DNA from: Streptomyces sp. WZ.A104
GTDB taxonomy: Bacteria; Actinomycetota; Actinomycetes; Streptomycetales; Streptomycetaceae
Direction: 5' to 3'
Assembly: GCF_002382885.1 (NCBI RefSeq)
Contig: NZ_NWVL01000004.1
Span: forward strand, 62,001-126,000
DNA length: 64,000 nucleotides
In this document: positions 1-7,181 of the stretch, in pieces
How positions within the stretch are numbered: the stretch's first letter is position 1
How the letters are laid out: each line of letters begins with the position of its first letter
Notes under the pieces: model-generated
What the model was told of the DNA's origin: nothing
Database searches by the model: none
What the model saw: the letters and a program-made list of their open reading frames with translations, nothing else
Position numbers and translations under genes: made by a program

Positions 1-304
1 CGGTGAGAGCCGTTTCGGGCACATGGCCGGCGGCTGCTCCGGCGAGGAACGCCGGCACAACTCCCGCCGCCGCGAACAATGTCCCGGCCTTCCAGGCGAC
101 ATGGCCGTCTCTCGCGTGGGCGTAGAGGGCGGTGGCCGATGTGGCGGCGACGATGATCAGACTGGCCGTGGTGGCTGAGGCCGCCGAGAAGCCGAGCAGG
201 TAGATCAGTGCCGGCACCGCCAGAACGCTGCCACCGCCGCCGAGCGCACCGAGCGCCAGCCCGATCAGGGCGCCTGCGGCAAGGGCGAGAACCAAGGTGC
301 TCAC
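1..304 (-). CDS. TauE/SafE family membrane transporter (3' end outside window)
   Basis: The first 101 codons are present and the gene runs off the left edge. The product opens with a glycine-rich transmembrane segment (about residues 5-40, containing GALGGGGSVLAVPALIYLLG) typical of the TauE/SafE (DUF81) family, which exports sulfite, sulfoacetate or related sulfur anions across the cytoplasmic membrane. A second hydrophobic segment lies near residues 42-62. The GTG start overlaps the stop of the rhodanese gene by 3 bases, so the two are translationally coupled. With the upstream rhodanese and persulfide dioxygenase it forms a sulfur-detoxification operon; export of sulfite or thiosulfate is inferred from that context. 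Substrate is not determined by sequence. Confidence 0.85.
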   Translation of the reverse strand, partial: MSTLVLALAAGALIGLALGALGGGGSVLAVPALIYLLGFSAASATTASLIIVAATSATALYAHARDGHVAWKAGTLFAAAGVVPAFLAGAAAGHVPETALT

Positions 305-678
305 GCTATCGAGCCGCCATCACCGCGCTCATCGATCACCGGCAGCCCTGCGGCGGCCCACGCGATCATGCCGCCCGTGACGTCCACCGCGTCCGCTCCC
401 CGCTCGGCCAGGAGCTGCACAGCCTGCTGCGAGCGGTGTCCGCTGCGACAGATCACCACCAAGGGCCGTCCCCGCGCTGCCACCGGCATCGTCGTACCCG
501 CGGCCAGGCCGGTGAGCGGTGCATGCACCGCGCCGGGAGCATGGCCGGTTCGCCACTCGGGCTCTTCCCGGACATCCAGCAGAACAGCTTCGGGGCAGCT
601 CCCTGCCGTACGGGTCCACGCCTCGTCGACGGACAGGCGCTGTCCACTTCCACGGTGAAGGAACATTGACGACGTCAC
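301..678 (-). CDS. Single-domain rhodanese (sulfurtransferase)
   Basis: A 125-residue protein made of one rhodanese domain. The active-site loop is CRSGHRS with the catalytic cysteine at residue 77, preceded by the conserved LLDVREEPEW and GHAPGAVHAPL segments. Such proteins carry a persulfide on the cysteine and pass sulfane sulfur to acceptors such as glutathione, mycothiol or sulfite. It lies 55 bp downstream of the persulfide dioxygenase gene and overlaps the TauE-like gene, so one transcript is likely. No second domain (TusA or DsrE) is present, unlike the multidomain CstA of staphylococci. Family is certain; the physiological acceptor is unknown. Confidence 0.9.
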   Translation of the reverse strand: MTSSMFLHRGSGQRLSVDEAWTRTAGSCPEAVLLDVREEPEWRTGHAPGAVHAPLTGLAAGTTMPVAARGRPLVVICRSGHRSQQAVQLLAERGADAVDVTGGMIAWAAAGLPVIDERGDGGSIA

Positions 679-733
679 CTTTCTTGTTGCTTGTCCTAGT
701 GATCCAGTTCAGTTCGACCGGACCTTCGCCGGT

Positions 734-2092
734 TCAGCCGGTGACGATGGTCAGTCCGGCCTCGGCGGCGGCGCCGAAGCCGTCGTCCACGGCCACCACG
801 TCCCGCCCGGCCGCGTCCAGCAGCGAAGCGGCGATGCCCGCGCGCATGCCGCCGGCGCAGTGCACCCAGACCGTGCCGTCGGGCACGTCGTCGATACGGC
901 GGTGGACCTGGTGGATCGGGATGTGGACCGAGCCTTCGATCCAGCCCTCCGCACGTTCGGATGAGCGGCGTACGTCCAGCACGACGATCCGGCCCCGGTT
1001 CTGACCGGCCAGTTCGGCGAACGTGGCACGGGGAAAGGACGCGGGACTCTCGCCGGCGCGAAGCCAGTCCGCGGGACCGCCGGTCGCGGCGGAGGCTGGG
1101 CGGTCGATACCGACGCGCACCAGCTCCCGCTGGGCCGCTGCGAGCTGCTCGGCCGACTCGGCAAGCAGGGTCACCGGCTTGCCCCAGGGGATCAGCCAGG
1201 CGAGGTACGTGGCGAGCTTGCCGTCCGCCTCGAAGTTGAACGACCCCGCGACATGCCCCTCGGCGAAAGCGATGCGGTTGCGCAGGTCCACCACCCACTC
1301 CCCCGCCGCGAGACGCTCGGCGATGTCGTCGGGATCGGCGACGGCCGGCGCGGTCAGGTCCACGGGTGCGGGACCAGCCGCATTGGCGGGGCCCATGTGC
1401 GCGTAGTAGGCGGGCACGTCCTCCAGGCCCGCCAACAGCTCGGCGACGAAGGTGTCCACATCGATGGTGAGTGCCGGGTTGGCGGCCTTCTCCTTTCCGA
1501 TCGTGGTCGATTCCCCGCCGGCCTGGGCGGATGAGCAGAAGCTGCCGAATCCATGGGTGGGCAGCACCTCGGTCTCATCCGGCAGTGCGTCCGCGAGGCG
1601 GCGGGCGGAGGCGTGCTGGGAGCGGGCCAGCTGCTCGGTGAGGCGTGGCTCCACGAGATCGGGCCGCCCCACCGTACCGATGAGGAGGGAGCCACCGGTG
1701 AACGCGGCAACGGGCCGGCCCGCCTCGCTCAGCACGTACGACGTGTGATGCGGCGTATGCCCGGGCGTCGCTACCGCAGTCAGGGTCAGTTCCGCGTCGA
1801 TGATGACGGTGTCGCCGTCGGACACGGCGGTCCGGGCGAATGACACGTGTGCGTCGGCCGGAACGAGGTAGGCGGCCCCGGTGATGCGGGCCAGCTCAAG
1901 ACCGCCGGTCACGTAGTCGTTGTGGATGTGTGTCTCGACCACGTGGGTTATCGCCACACCACGCCGGGCCGCGGCGGCCAGCACCCGGTCGATGTCACGG
2001 GGCGGATCCACGGCGACCGCCGTCCGACGGCCGCCGGTGAGGTAGCTGCGGTTGCCCAGGCCCTCCAGCTCGATGGCTTCAACGAAGAACAC
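734..2092 (-). CDS. CstB-like persulfide dioxygenase-sulfurtransferase (MBL + two rhodanese domains)
   Basis: A 452-residue cytoplasmic protein. Residues 1-240 are a metallo-beta-lactamase-fold persulfide dioxygenase with the iron-binding motif THIHNDY (H55, H57, D59) and a second histidine region TPGHTPHH (H112). Residues about 255-345 form a rhodanese-like domain without a catalytic cysteine, and residues about 350-452 a complete rhodanese with HCAGGMRAG (C412). This order and length match CstB, which oxidises low-molecular-weight persulfides and, with its rhodanese, yields thiosulfate. Two CsoR/CstR-type palindromes lie just upstream. Gene order suggests transcription with the rhodanese and TauE-like genes. 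Activity is inferred from family; all visible metal and sulfur-transfer residues are intact. Confidence 0.9.
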   Translation of the reverse strand: MFFVEAIELEGLGNRSYLTGGRRTAVAVDPPRDIDRVLAAAARRGVAITHVVETHIHNDYVTGGLELARITGAAYLVPADAHVSFARTAVSDGDTVIIDAELTLTAVATPGHTPHHTSYVLSEAGRPVAAFTGGSLLIGTVGRPDLVEPRLTEQLARSQHASARRLADALPDETEVLPTHGFGSFCSSAQAGGESTTIGKEKAANPALTIDVDTFVAELLAGLEDVPAYYAHMGPANAAGPAPVDLTAPAVADPDDIAERLAAGEWVVDLRNRIAFAEGHVAGSFNFEADGKLATYLAWLIPWGKPVTLLAESAEQLAAAQRELVRVGIDRPASAATGGPADWLRAGESPASFPRATFAELAGQNRGRIVVLDVRRSSERAEGWIEGSVHIPIHQVHRRIDDVPDGTVWVHCAGGMRAGIAASLLDAAGRDVVAVDDGFGAAAEAGLTIVTG

Positions 2093-2115
2093 GGAAAGTC
2101 TCCTTCCGACGAAAA

Positions 2116-2132
2116 ATTACCCCGGGGGGTAT
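2116..2132. promoter_or_regulatory. CsoR/CstR-type operator, copy 1
   Basis: The sequence ATTACCCCGGGGGGTAT is a near-palindromic C/G tract flanked by AT, the form of site bound by the CsoR/CstR/RcnR family. It lies 24 bp upstream of the CstB-like start. Control by a persulfide-sensing CstR-type repressor is inferred from the operon content; no repressor gene is in the window. Confidence 0.65.
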
Positions 2133-2150
2133 GTTGTTCACCGTAACACC

Positions 2151-2167
2151 ATTACCCCCGGGGGTAT
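2151..2167. promoter_or_regulatory. CsoR/CstR-type operator, copy 2
   Basis: The sequence ATTACCCCCGGGGGTAT has the same build as the site at 2116-2132, centred 35 bp away. It lies about 80 bp before the DUF302 gene. The two sites together sit between divergent genes and could silence both directions. Confidence 0.65.
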
Positions 2168-2245
2168 ATTTCGAAGTGTGGCGACCGCCACGCGCGAACC
2201 GCGCCCGTCGGGCATTCCGATGACGTGAGAACGAGGTGGAGATCC

Positions 2246-2644
2246 ATGGCCTACGACCGCACTGTGAGCGTCGACGACACGTTCGAGGAGACCGTGCAGG
2301 CTGTCCGTCGAGCCCTGGCCGACCAGGGCTTCGGCGTCCTCACAGAGATCGACGTACAGGCCACGCTCAAGGCCAAGCTCGGACACGACATGGAGCCGTA
2401 CCTGATCCTCGGAGCCTGCAACCCCTCCCTGGCGCACCGGGCACTGGAGCTGGACCGGACGATCGGGCTTCTCCTGCCCTGCAACATCGTGGTCCGGAAG
2501 GACGGCGACGGCGTACTGGTGCAGGCAATCGACCCAGCGACCATGGTCACCCTCACGGGGATCGAGGGCATGGGCCCCGTGGCCGACGAAGTCGCCCTGC
2601 GCCTGGATGCGGCTCTCGCTTCCGTCAGGGCATCACACTCATAA
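2246..2644 (+). CDS. DUF302 family protein
   Basis: A 132-residue protein of the DUF302 family: it has the usual opening MAYDRTVSVDDTFEETVQAV, an internal VLTEIDVQATLKAKLG and the segment YLILGACNPSLAHRAL with a conserved Cys-Asn-Pro. The ATG at 2246 is chosen because GGTGGAG precedes it at good spacing and the protein then begins where the family does; an in-frame GTG seven codons earlier has no such site. DUF302 genes often sit beside persulfide or copper-responsive CsoR-family loci, as here, divergent from the CstB-like gene. Its biochemical role is unknown; binding of a heme, thiol or metal has been suggested only by association. Confidence 0.85.
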   Translation: MAYDRTVSVDDTFEETVQAVRRALADQGFGVLTEIDVQATLKAKLGHDMEPYLILGACNPSLAHRALELDRTIGLLLPCNIVVRKDGDGVLVQAIDPATMVTLTGIEGMGPVADEVALRLDAALASVRASHS

Positions 2645-2652
2645 CCCCATCA

Positions 2653-2690
2653 CCGGGCGGGCCGCCGACGACGGTCACGCGCCCGCCCGG
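2653..2690 (+). terminator. GC-rich hairpin after DUF302 gene
   Basis: Arms CCGGGCGGGC (2653-2662) and GCCCGCCCGG (2681-2690) are perfectly complementary over 10 bp with an 18-base loop, starting 8 bp after the stop codon. There is no U tract, which is common for Streptomyces terminators. Confidence 0.6.
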
Positions 2691-3231
2691 GTCCGCAGTC
2701 GACGCGGCCTCCGACGGATCACCAGTCCGGGCACAACGAGCCCCAGCTCTGCCCACTGCCTGACGTCCGCTCGCCTCTTCGGCATACAGCCAGGTGTACA
2801 GCCGCGCAACGGGCGGACGGCCTCGTGCTGCCCGGGCTGGGTGACGGTCCTGTTCCCTGTTCTCGCCGTCATGCGCCCCAGTCGTTACGAAGCATCACCG
2901 ACTGGGCTTCAGCCCAAGACGGCGTACAACCACGCGTGGGAGATCCGTGACGCCTACGGCTACCACCCGTACGACGATCCGGCGTGGGGCGAGACTTCCC
3001 CGTACCTCCCCGCATGGGCGTGCGTGGACGCACGTGGAGGGCTCCCCTTGGTCACCACCGATGACCAGGCAACCGCGTAGGTGCTGGTCCGGCTCTCCCA
3101 GAGCGGACACTGGCGAGGCGACCGTGGGTCGGCCGCGAGTTCTGCCGGGACCGGCATCGCTGACGACATGGCGTCCGGTAGGCGTGATCCGTGAACGACG
3201 AGGCGCCGCACCCGAAGCCGGGGCGGCGTGG
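2691..3231. other. Decayed intergenic region, no secure gene
   Basis: No reading frame here has convincing start, length and homology. One short frame, 2871-3080 (+), would encode 69 residues ending in a part with normal high-GC codon use (around YGYHPYDDPAWGETSPYLPAW). I do not recognise it, and it may be the tail of a lost gene. The stretch ends in the transposase fragment at 3232-3300, so the region looks like an old insertion or deletion scar. Confidence 0.5.
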
Positions 3232-3300
3232 GACAAGGGAGCGAGCCTGTCCGCCCGCCTGGCCGAGGTCTACGGCGTGAGCGTGTCCAAGGCGACCATC
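3232..3300 (+). pseudogene. Remnant of IS256-family (Mutator-type) transposase
   Basis: Twenty-three codons read DKGASLSARLAEVYGVSVSK followed by ATI. This matches the conserved helix-turn-helix segment of IS256-family transposases (form: KG-x-x-x-x-E-I-x-x-x-L-x-x-x-Y-G-x-x-V-S-x-x-T-I). The family similarity stops abruptly on both sides; no terminal inverted repeats or catalytic DDE residues remain. It is a short fossil, recognised by motif only. Confidence 0.55.
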
Positions 3301-3338
3301 CCGCTCCTGCGCCGGCCAAAGAGCCCCATCACCCGCGC

Positions 3339-4517
3339 TCACCGCCGTACGCGCGGCATCCCCAACCCGATCCAGGAGATGATCTCGCGCTGGATCTCGT
3401 TGTTGCCGCCGCCGAAGGTGAAGATCACCGCTGACCGGTAGCCCCGTTCCAGCTCCCCGTGGAGGACCGCTCCGGCGGAGCCCTCCTTCAGGGGGCCAGC
3501 CGAGCCGACGATCTCCATCAGCCAGGCGTAGGCGTCGCGGCGGGCCTCGGAGCCGTAGACCTTGACGGCGGAGGCGTCCTGGGGGGTGAGGGTGGCGTCC
3601 TGGAGCGCGGTGACCATCTGCCAGTTGAGCAGCTTCATCGCGTCCAGGCGGGTGTGGGTGCGGGCGAGGAGGGCGCGGACCCAGCCGAGGTCGATGACCC
3701 GGCGGCCGTCGGCGAGCTTGGTGTCGGCGGCCCAGCACTGGACGTTGCGCAGGGCGCGGACCGCCATCGTGCCGTGGGCGGCCAGGGTGACGCGTTCGTG
3801 GTTGAGCTGGTTGGTGATGAGCCGCCAGCCCTTGTTCTCCTCGCCTACGCGGTGGGTGAGGGGGACGCGCACGTTCTCGTAGTAGCTGGCCGTGGTGTCG
3901 TGCGAGGCGAGGGTGTTGATCAGGGTGCAGGAGTAGCCGGGGTCGCTCGTGGGGACCAGGAGCATGGTGATGCCCTTGTGGGGCGGGGCGTCGGGGTCGG
4001 TGCGCACGGCGAGCCAGACCCAGTCGGCGGTGTCGCCGTTGGTGGTCCAGATCTTCTGGCCGTTGACGAGGTAGGTGTCGCCCTCGCGGACCGCACGGGT
4101 CTTGAGGGCGGCGAGGTCGGTGCCCGCGTCCGGTTCGCTGTAGCCGATCGCGAAGTCGATCTCCCCGGCGAGTATCCCGGGCAGGAAGCGGGCCTTCTGC
4201 TCGTCGGTGCCGAACTGCATGATCGTGGGGCCGACGGTGTTCAGTGCCATCAGCGGCAGCGGGACGCCGGCCTGGGCGGCCTCGTCGAAGAAGATGAACT
4301 GTTCCATCGGGGTCAGCCCCCGGCCGCCGTACTCCTTCGGCCAGCCGACCCCCAGCCAGCCGTCGGCTCCCAGCCTGCGGACGGTCTCGCGGTAGAAGCG
4401 TTTCTGGGCCGCGGGTTCCGCATAGCGTGCGTAGGCGTTGTCGGGCACCAGGGTCGCGAAGTACGTACGCAGTTCGGCACGCAACTGCTGCTGCTCAAGC
4501 GTGTATTCGAGGTGCAC
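3339..4517 (-). CDS. Acyl-CoA dehydrogenase family protein
   Basis: A 392-residue flavoprotein of the acyl-CoA dehydrogenase fold. Visible landmarks are the N-terminal helical segment with GWLGVGWPKEYGGRG, the FAD/substrate loop AIGYSEPDAGTDLAALKTRA, the WTTNGDTADW stretch of the beta domain, and the C-terminal helix bundle ending IFTFGGGNNEIQREIISW, where the FAD adenine-binding glycines lie. The GTG at 4517 is preferred because GGAGG stands 6 bases before it; an upstream frame extension is arginine-rich and lacks a site. The sequence resembles the long FadE-type enzymes of actinobacterial lipid or sterol catabolism more than short-chain enzymes, but the substrate cannot be told. It is monocistronic here. 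Confidence 0.88.
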   Translation of the reverse strand: MHLEYTLEQQQLRAELRTYFATLVPDNAYARYAEPAAQKRFYRETVRRLGADGWLGVGWPKEYGGRGLTPMEQFIFFDEAAQAGVPLPLMALNTVGPTIMQFGTDEQKARFLPGILAGEIDFAIGYSEPDAGTDLAALKTRAVREGDTYLVNGQKIWTTNGDTADWVWLAVRTDPDAPPHKGITMLLVPTSDPGYSCTLINTLASHDTTASYYENVRVPLTHRVGEENKGWRLITNQLNHERVTLAAHGTMAVRALRNVQCWAADTKLADGRRVIDLGWVRALLARTHTRLDAMKLLNWQMVTALQDATLTPQDASAVKVYGSEARRDAYAWLMEIVGSAGPLKEGSAGAVLHGELERGYRSAVIFTFGGGNNEIQREIISWIGLGMPRVRR

Positions 4518-4619
4518 GGCCCCTCCAGAGTCTCGCTTCCGCGTCGCGCGTGTACGGCGGCGCACACAGTAGAACGTGTTGCAAGAATCCGGAAGGGGCC
4601 GGGACGCGGGGGTTCGGCG

Positions 4620-5774
4620 TCAGCGCTTGACGGCGCGCAGGACCACGAACTTCGGGTCGCCCGCGACCGTGGTGCAGTTGCCGAAGATCCGGCGCAGATG
4701 GGTGTGGTACGAGAGGTGGCGGTTGCCGACGACCCAGAGCTCACCGCCCTGCCGCAGCGCGGTGCGTGCGCCGGCGAACATCGTGCGGGCCGTGGCGTCG
4801 GTGGTCGCCAGGTGGGAGTGGAACGGCGGGTTGTTCAGCACCAGGTCCACGCTGCCCGGGGCGAGCCCGTCGAGCCCGTCGCCGACCAGGAAGTCGGCCT
4901 TCGCGCCGTCCGGGGCACCCGCCCGGAAGGTCTCCTCGGCGGAGGCCACGGCCCCGTAGGACTCGTCGACGAAGGTGACGTGCGCCTCGGGGTTGGCGAT
5001 CGCGGCGGAGAGCCCGAGGACGCCGTTGCCGCAGCCCAGGTCGACGACCCGGACGGGCCCGTTGCGGGTGGGCAGGTGCTTCAGGAAGAAGCGGGTGCCG
5101 ATGTCGAGGCGCTCGGCGCAGAAGATCCCGGCGTGGTTGACGGCGGTCCGGCCGGAGACGGGGCCCACGTCGGCGGGCAGCTCGTAGCGGTAGGGCCAGG
5201 GGCTCGGCGTACGCGGCAGCCCGGCGTCCGGCGTGCAGAAGATGAGCCGCGCCTTGCGCACCGCGAGAGAGGTGCGGGTCGGGCCGATGATCCGCTCGAA
5301 GAGCTTGAGCGTGGAGGTGTGGATCTCCTTGACCATGCCGGTGCCGATGATCACGGTGCCGGGGTGGACTGCGGGGGCGATCCGGTGGAGCTGGTCCTCC
5401 AGGAACGCCAGCGACTTGGGCACCCGGATCAGCAGGACGTCGATCCGGTCCGGCGGAGTGTCGCGCGAGGACAGCAGCTGTACGGCGCCGGCGTCCAGGC
5501 CGTTGCGCGCGAGGTTGGCGAGCGTGGCGCGCCGGGCCAGGTACGAGTCGCTGATCTGGACGGGCCGGTGCGCGGCCAGCGCGGTGGCGAGCGCTCCCCA
5601 CCGGTCCCCCACGACGGCGACCGTGCCCGAGAGGTCGACCGGGCCCGCCTCGGGGTCCGTCAGCTGCCGGAGCAGGTATTCGTCGGCAGCGTCCCACGCC
5701 CGGAAGGGATCGCGCGGGTGCTCGGGGAAGCGGGCGAGCTCGAAAGCGCCCTGTGAGGTCGTCAGACGGTTCAT
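4620..5774 (-). CDS. rlmG: RlmG-like 23S rRNA (guanine-N2)-methyltransferase
   Basis: A 384-residue protein with the double-domain layout of RsmC/RlmG enzymes. The N-terminal half (residues 1-190) is a degenerate methyltransferase fold with VVGDRWGALATALA. The C-terminal half is catalytic: the SAM-binding motif VVDLGCGNGVLGLSAA and the base-flipping motif VLNNPPFHSH (N-P-P-F) are intact. RlmG methylates G1835 of 23S rRNA from S-adenosylmethionine in E. coli; the same role is inferred here. The ATG lacks a strong ribosome binding site. It stands alone between an acyl-CoA dehydrogenase and a small hypothetical gene. A small-molecule methyltransferase is unlikely given the NPPF motif and two-domain form. 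Confidence 0.85.
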   Translation of the reverse strand: MNRLTTSQGAFELARFPEHPRDPFRAWDAADEYLLRQLTDPEAGPVDLSGTVAVVGDRWGALATALAAHRPVQISDSYLARRATLANLARNGLDAGAVQLLSSRDTPPDRIDVLLIRVPKSLAFLEDQLHRIAPAVHPGTVIIGTGMVKEIHTSTLKLFERIIGPTRTSLAVRKARLIFCTPDAGLPRTPSPWPYRYELPADVGPVSGRTAVNHAGIFCAERLDIGTRFFLKHLPTRNGPVRVVDLGCGNGVLGLSAAIANPEAHVTFVDESYGAVASAEETFRAGAPDGAKADFLVGDGLDGLAPGSVDLVLNNPPFHSHLATTDATARTMFAGARTALRQGGELWVVGNRHLSYHTHLRRIFGNCTTVAGDPKFVVLRAVKR

Positions 5775-5889
5775 ATGTGACTCAGGCTAGCCGAGGGAAC
5801 CGGGGGCGCCCCACACGCTCCCCGGCTCACCGGCCGCGCCCGCCTTCTGCGTACGGCCCACGGCACACTCCCTGCACCGGTCGGCCCGG

Positions 5890-6102
5890 TCAGGGCAGCT
5901 GTTTGTCGAGGGCCGACCGGCCCTCGACCGCCAGCTTGCGCCGCGCCCATTCCAGCGTCCGGGGTGTCAGGTCCCGCCCCGAGGCGAGCACCAGGTCCTC
6001 GGCGCTCGGCCGGTCGCTCGCGCCGGTGTGCAGAAGCCGGTCGGGCGTGACGCGCCGCGCCTCGGCCATGGCTGCGGATACGGATTCGGGCTCTTCGCTC
6101 AT
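5890..6102 (-). CDS. Small hypothetical protein
   Basis: A 70-residue acidic/basic mixed protein without membrane segment or signal. It has an Ala/Glu-rich N-terminal helix and a C-terminal part LTPRTLEWARRKLAVEGRSAL that should be helical. A strong GAGGAGG site lies 6 bases before the ATG and codon use fits the genome, so it is probably translated. I know no function for it. It is divergent from the secreted endonuclease gene. Confidence 0.65.
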   Translation of the reverse strand: MSEEPESVSAAMAEARRVTPDRLLHTGASDRPSAEDLVLASGRDLTPRTLEWARRKLAVEGRSALDKQLP

Positions 6103-6337
6103 GCCGCCTCCTCGTCCTTTCGGTCATTCTCGCCCCGCGGACACCCGGCCGCATCCGAGGGGCACGGGCGACACGAACCCGATTTTTGACCTGCACATGA
6201 TAGATACGCCGTGTTCACACCTACGGCACGGTGCGTGTGCGACGCTCCCCGCTGACCACCTACCGCACGGCCGCCGCGTCAGCGCCCCCACCCAGGGTTC
6301 TCGTCGCGGTGCCAGTGTTCCGGAGAGGACACCCCAC

Positions 6338-7174
6338 ATGTCCCGTCGTCATTCGCTCTACGCGCGTCCGCTGTCGGCCGCGGTGGCCGCTGTCGCCATA
6401 CTCGGCGGCACCGCGGCCGCGGCCCCGGCGAACCTCGCCGTCCCAGCGCCCGGACCCTACACCGCCACCTACGCCACCTCCGCCACCCTCGATGACACCT
6501 ACTACCAGGACGCCCTCGGCAAGACCGGCGCCGAGCTGAAGACCGCCCTGCACGCGATCATCAGCGACCAGACCAAGCTCTCCTACAGCCAGGTGTGGGA
6601 CGCCCTCAAGGCCACGGACGAGGACCCCGCCAACCCCTCTGCCGTCGTCCTGCTCTACACCGGGCGCTCCCGGTCCAAGAACGACAACGGCGGCAATCCG
6701 GGCCAGTGGAACCGGGAGCACGTCTGGGCCAAGTCCCACGGCGGCTTCGGCACCGCAAGGGGTCCGGGGACCGACATCCACCATCTGCGCCCCGAGGACG
6801 TCCAGGTCAACTCCATCCGCGGGAACAAGGACTTCGACAACGGCGGCAGCGAACTGGGCTCCGCACCGGGGAACTTCACCGACGGCGACTCCTTCGAGCC
6901 GCGCGACGCGGTCAAGGGCGACGTCGCGCGCATGATCCTCTACATGGCCGTGCGCTACGAGGGCAACGACGCCTTCGCCGACCTCGAACCCAACGACCGG
7001 GTGAACAACGGTTCCACGCCGTGGATGGGCAGGCTGTCCGTCCTGAAGCGGTGGAGCCAGGAGGACCCGCCGGACGCCTTCGAGAAGCGCCGCAACGACG
7101 TCATATTCGAGCGGTTCCAGCACAACCGCAACCCGTTCATCGATCACCCCGAGTGGGTCGGCGCCATCTGGTAG
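6338..7174 (+). CDS. Secreted endonuclease I family nuclease
   Basis: A 278-residue precursor. Residues 1-28 are a signal peptide (RRHSLYARPL, then a hydrophobic core and an AAA-AP cleavage region), so the enzyme is exported. The mature part is an Endonuclease_1 (EndA/Vvn-type) domain with the catalytic beta-beta-alpha-metal motif WNREHVWAKSHGG and the following TDIHHLRPEDVQVNSIRGNK. These enzymes cut DNA and sometimes RNA without base specificity using one Mg2+; nutrient scavenging outside the cell is the likely role. The ATG at 6338 follows GGAGAGGA and begins the signal peptide. It converges on the glutaminase gene with only 7 bp between stops. Confidence 0.9.
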   Translation: MSRRHSLYARPLSAAVAAVAILGGTAAAAPANLAVPAPGPYTATYATSATLDDTYYQDALGKTGAELKTALHAIISDQTKLSYSQVWDALKATDEDPANPSAVVLLYTGRSRSKNDNGGNPGQWNREHVWAKSHGGFGTARGPGTDIHHLRPEDVQVNSIRGNKDFDNGGSELGSAPGNFTDGDSFEPRDAVKGDVARMILYMAVRYEGNDAFADLEPNDRVNNGSTPWMGRLSVLKRWSQEDPPDAFEKRRNDVIFERFQHNRNPFIDHPEWVGAIW

Positions 7175-7181
7175 TCCCGGT

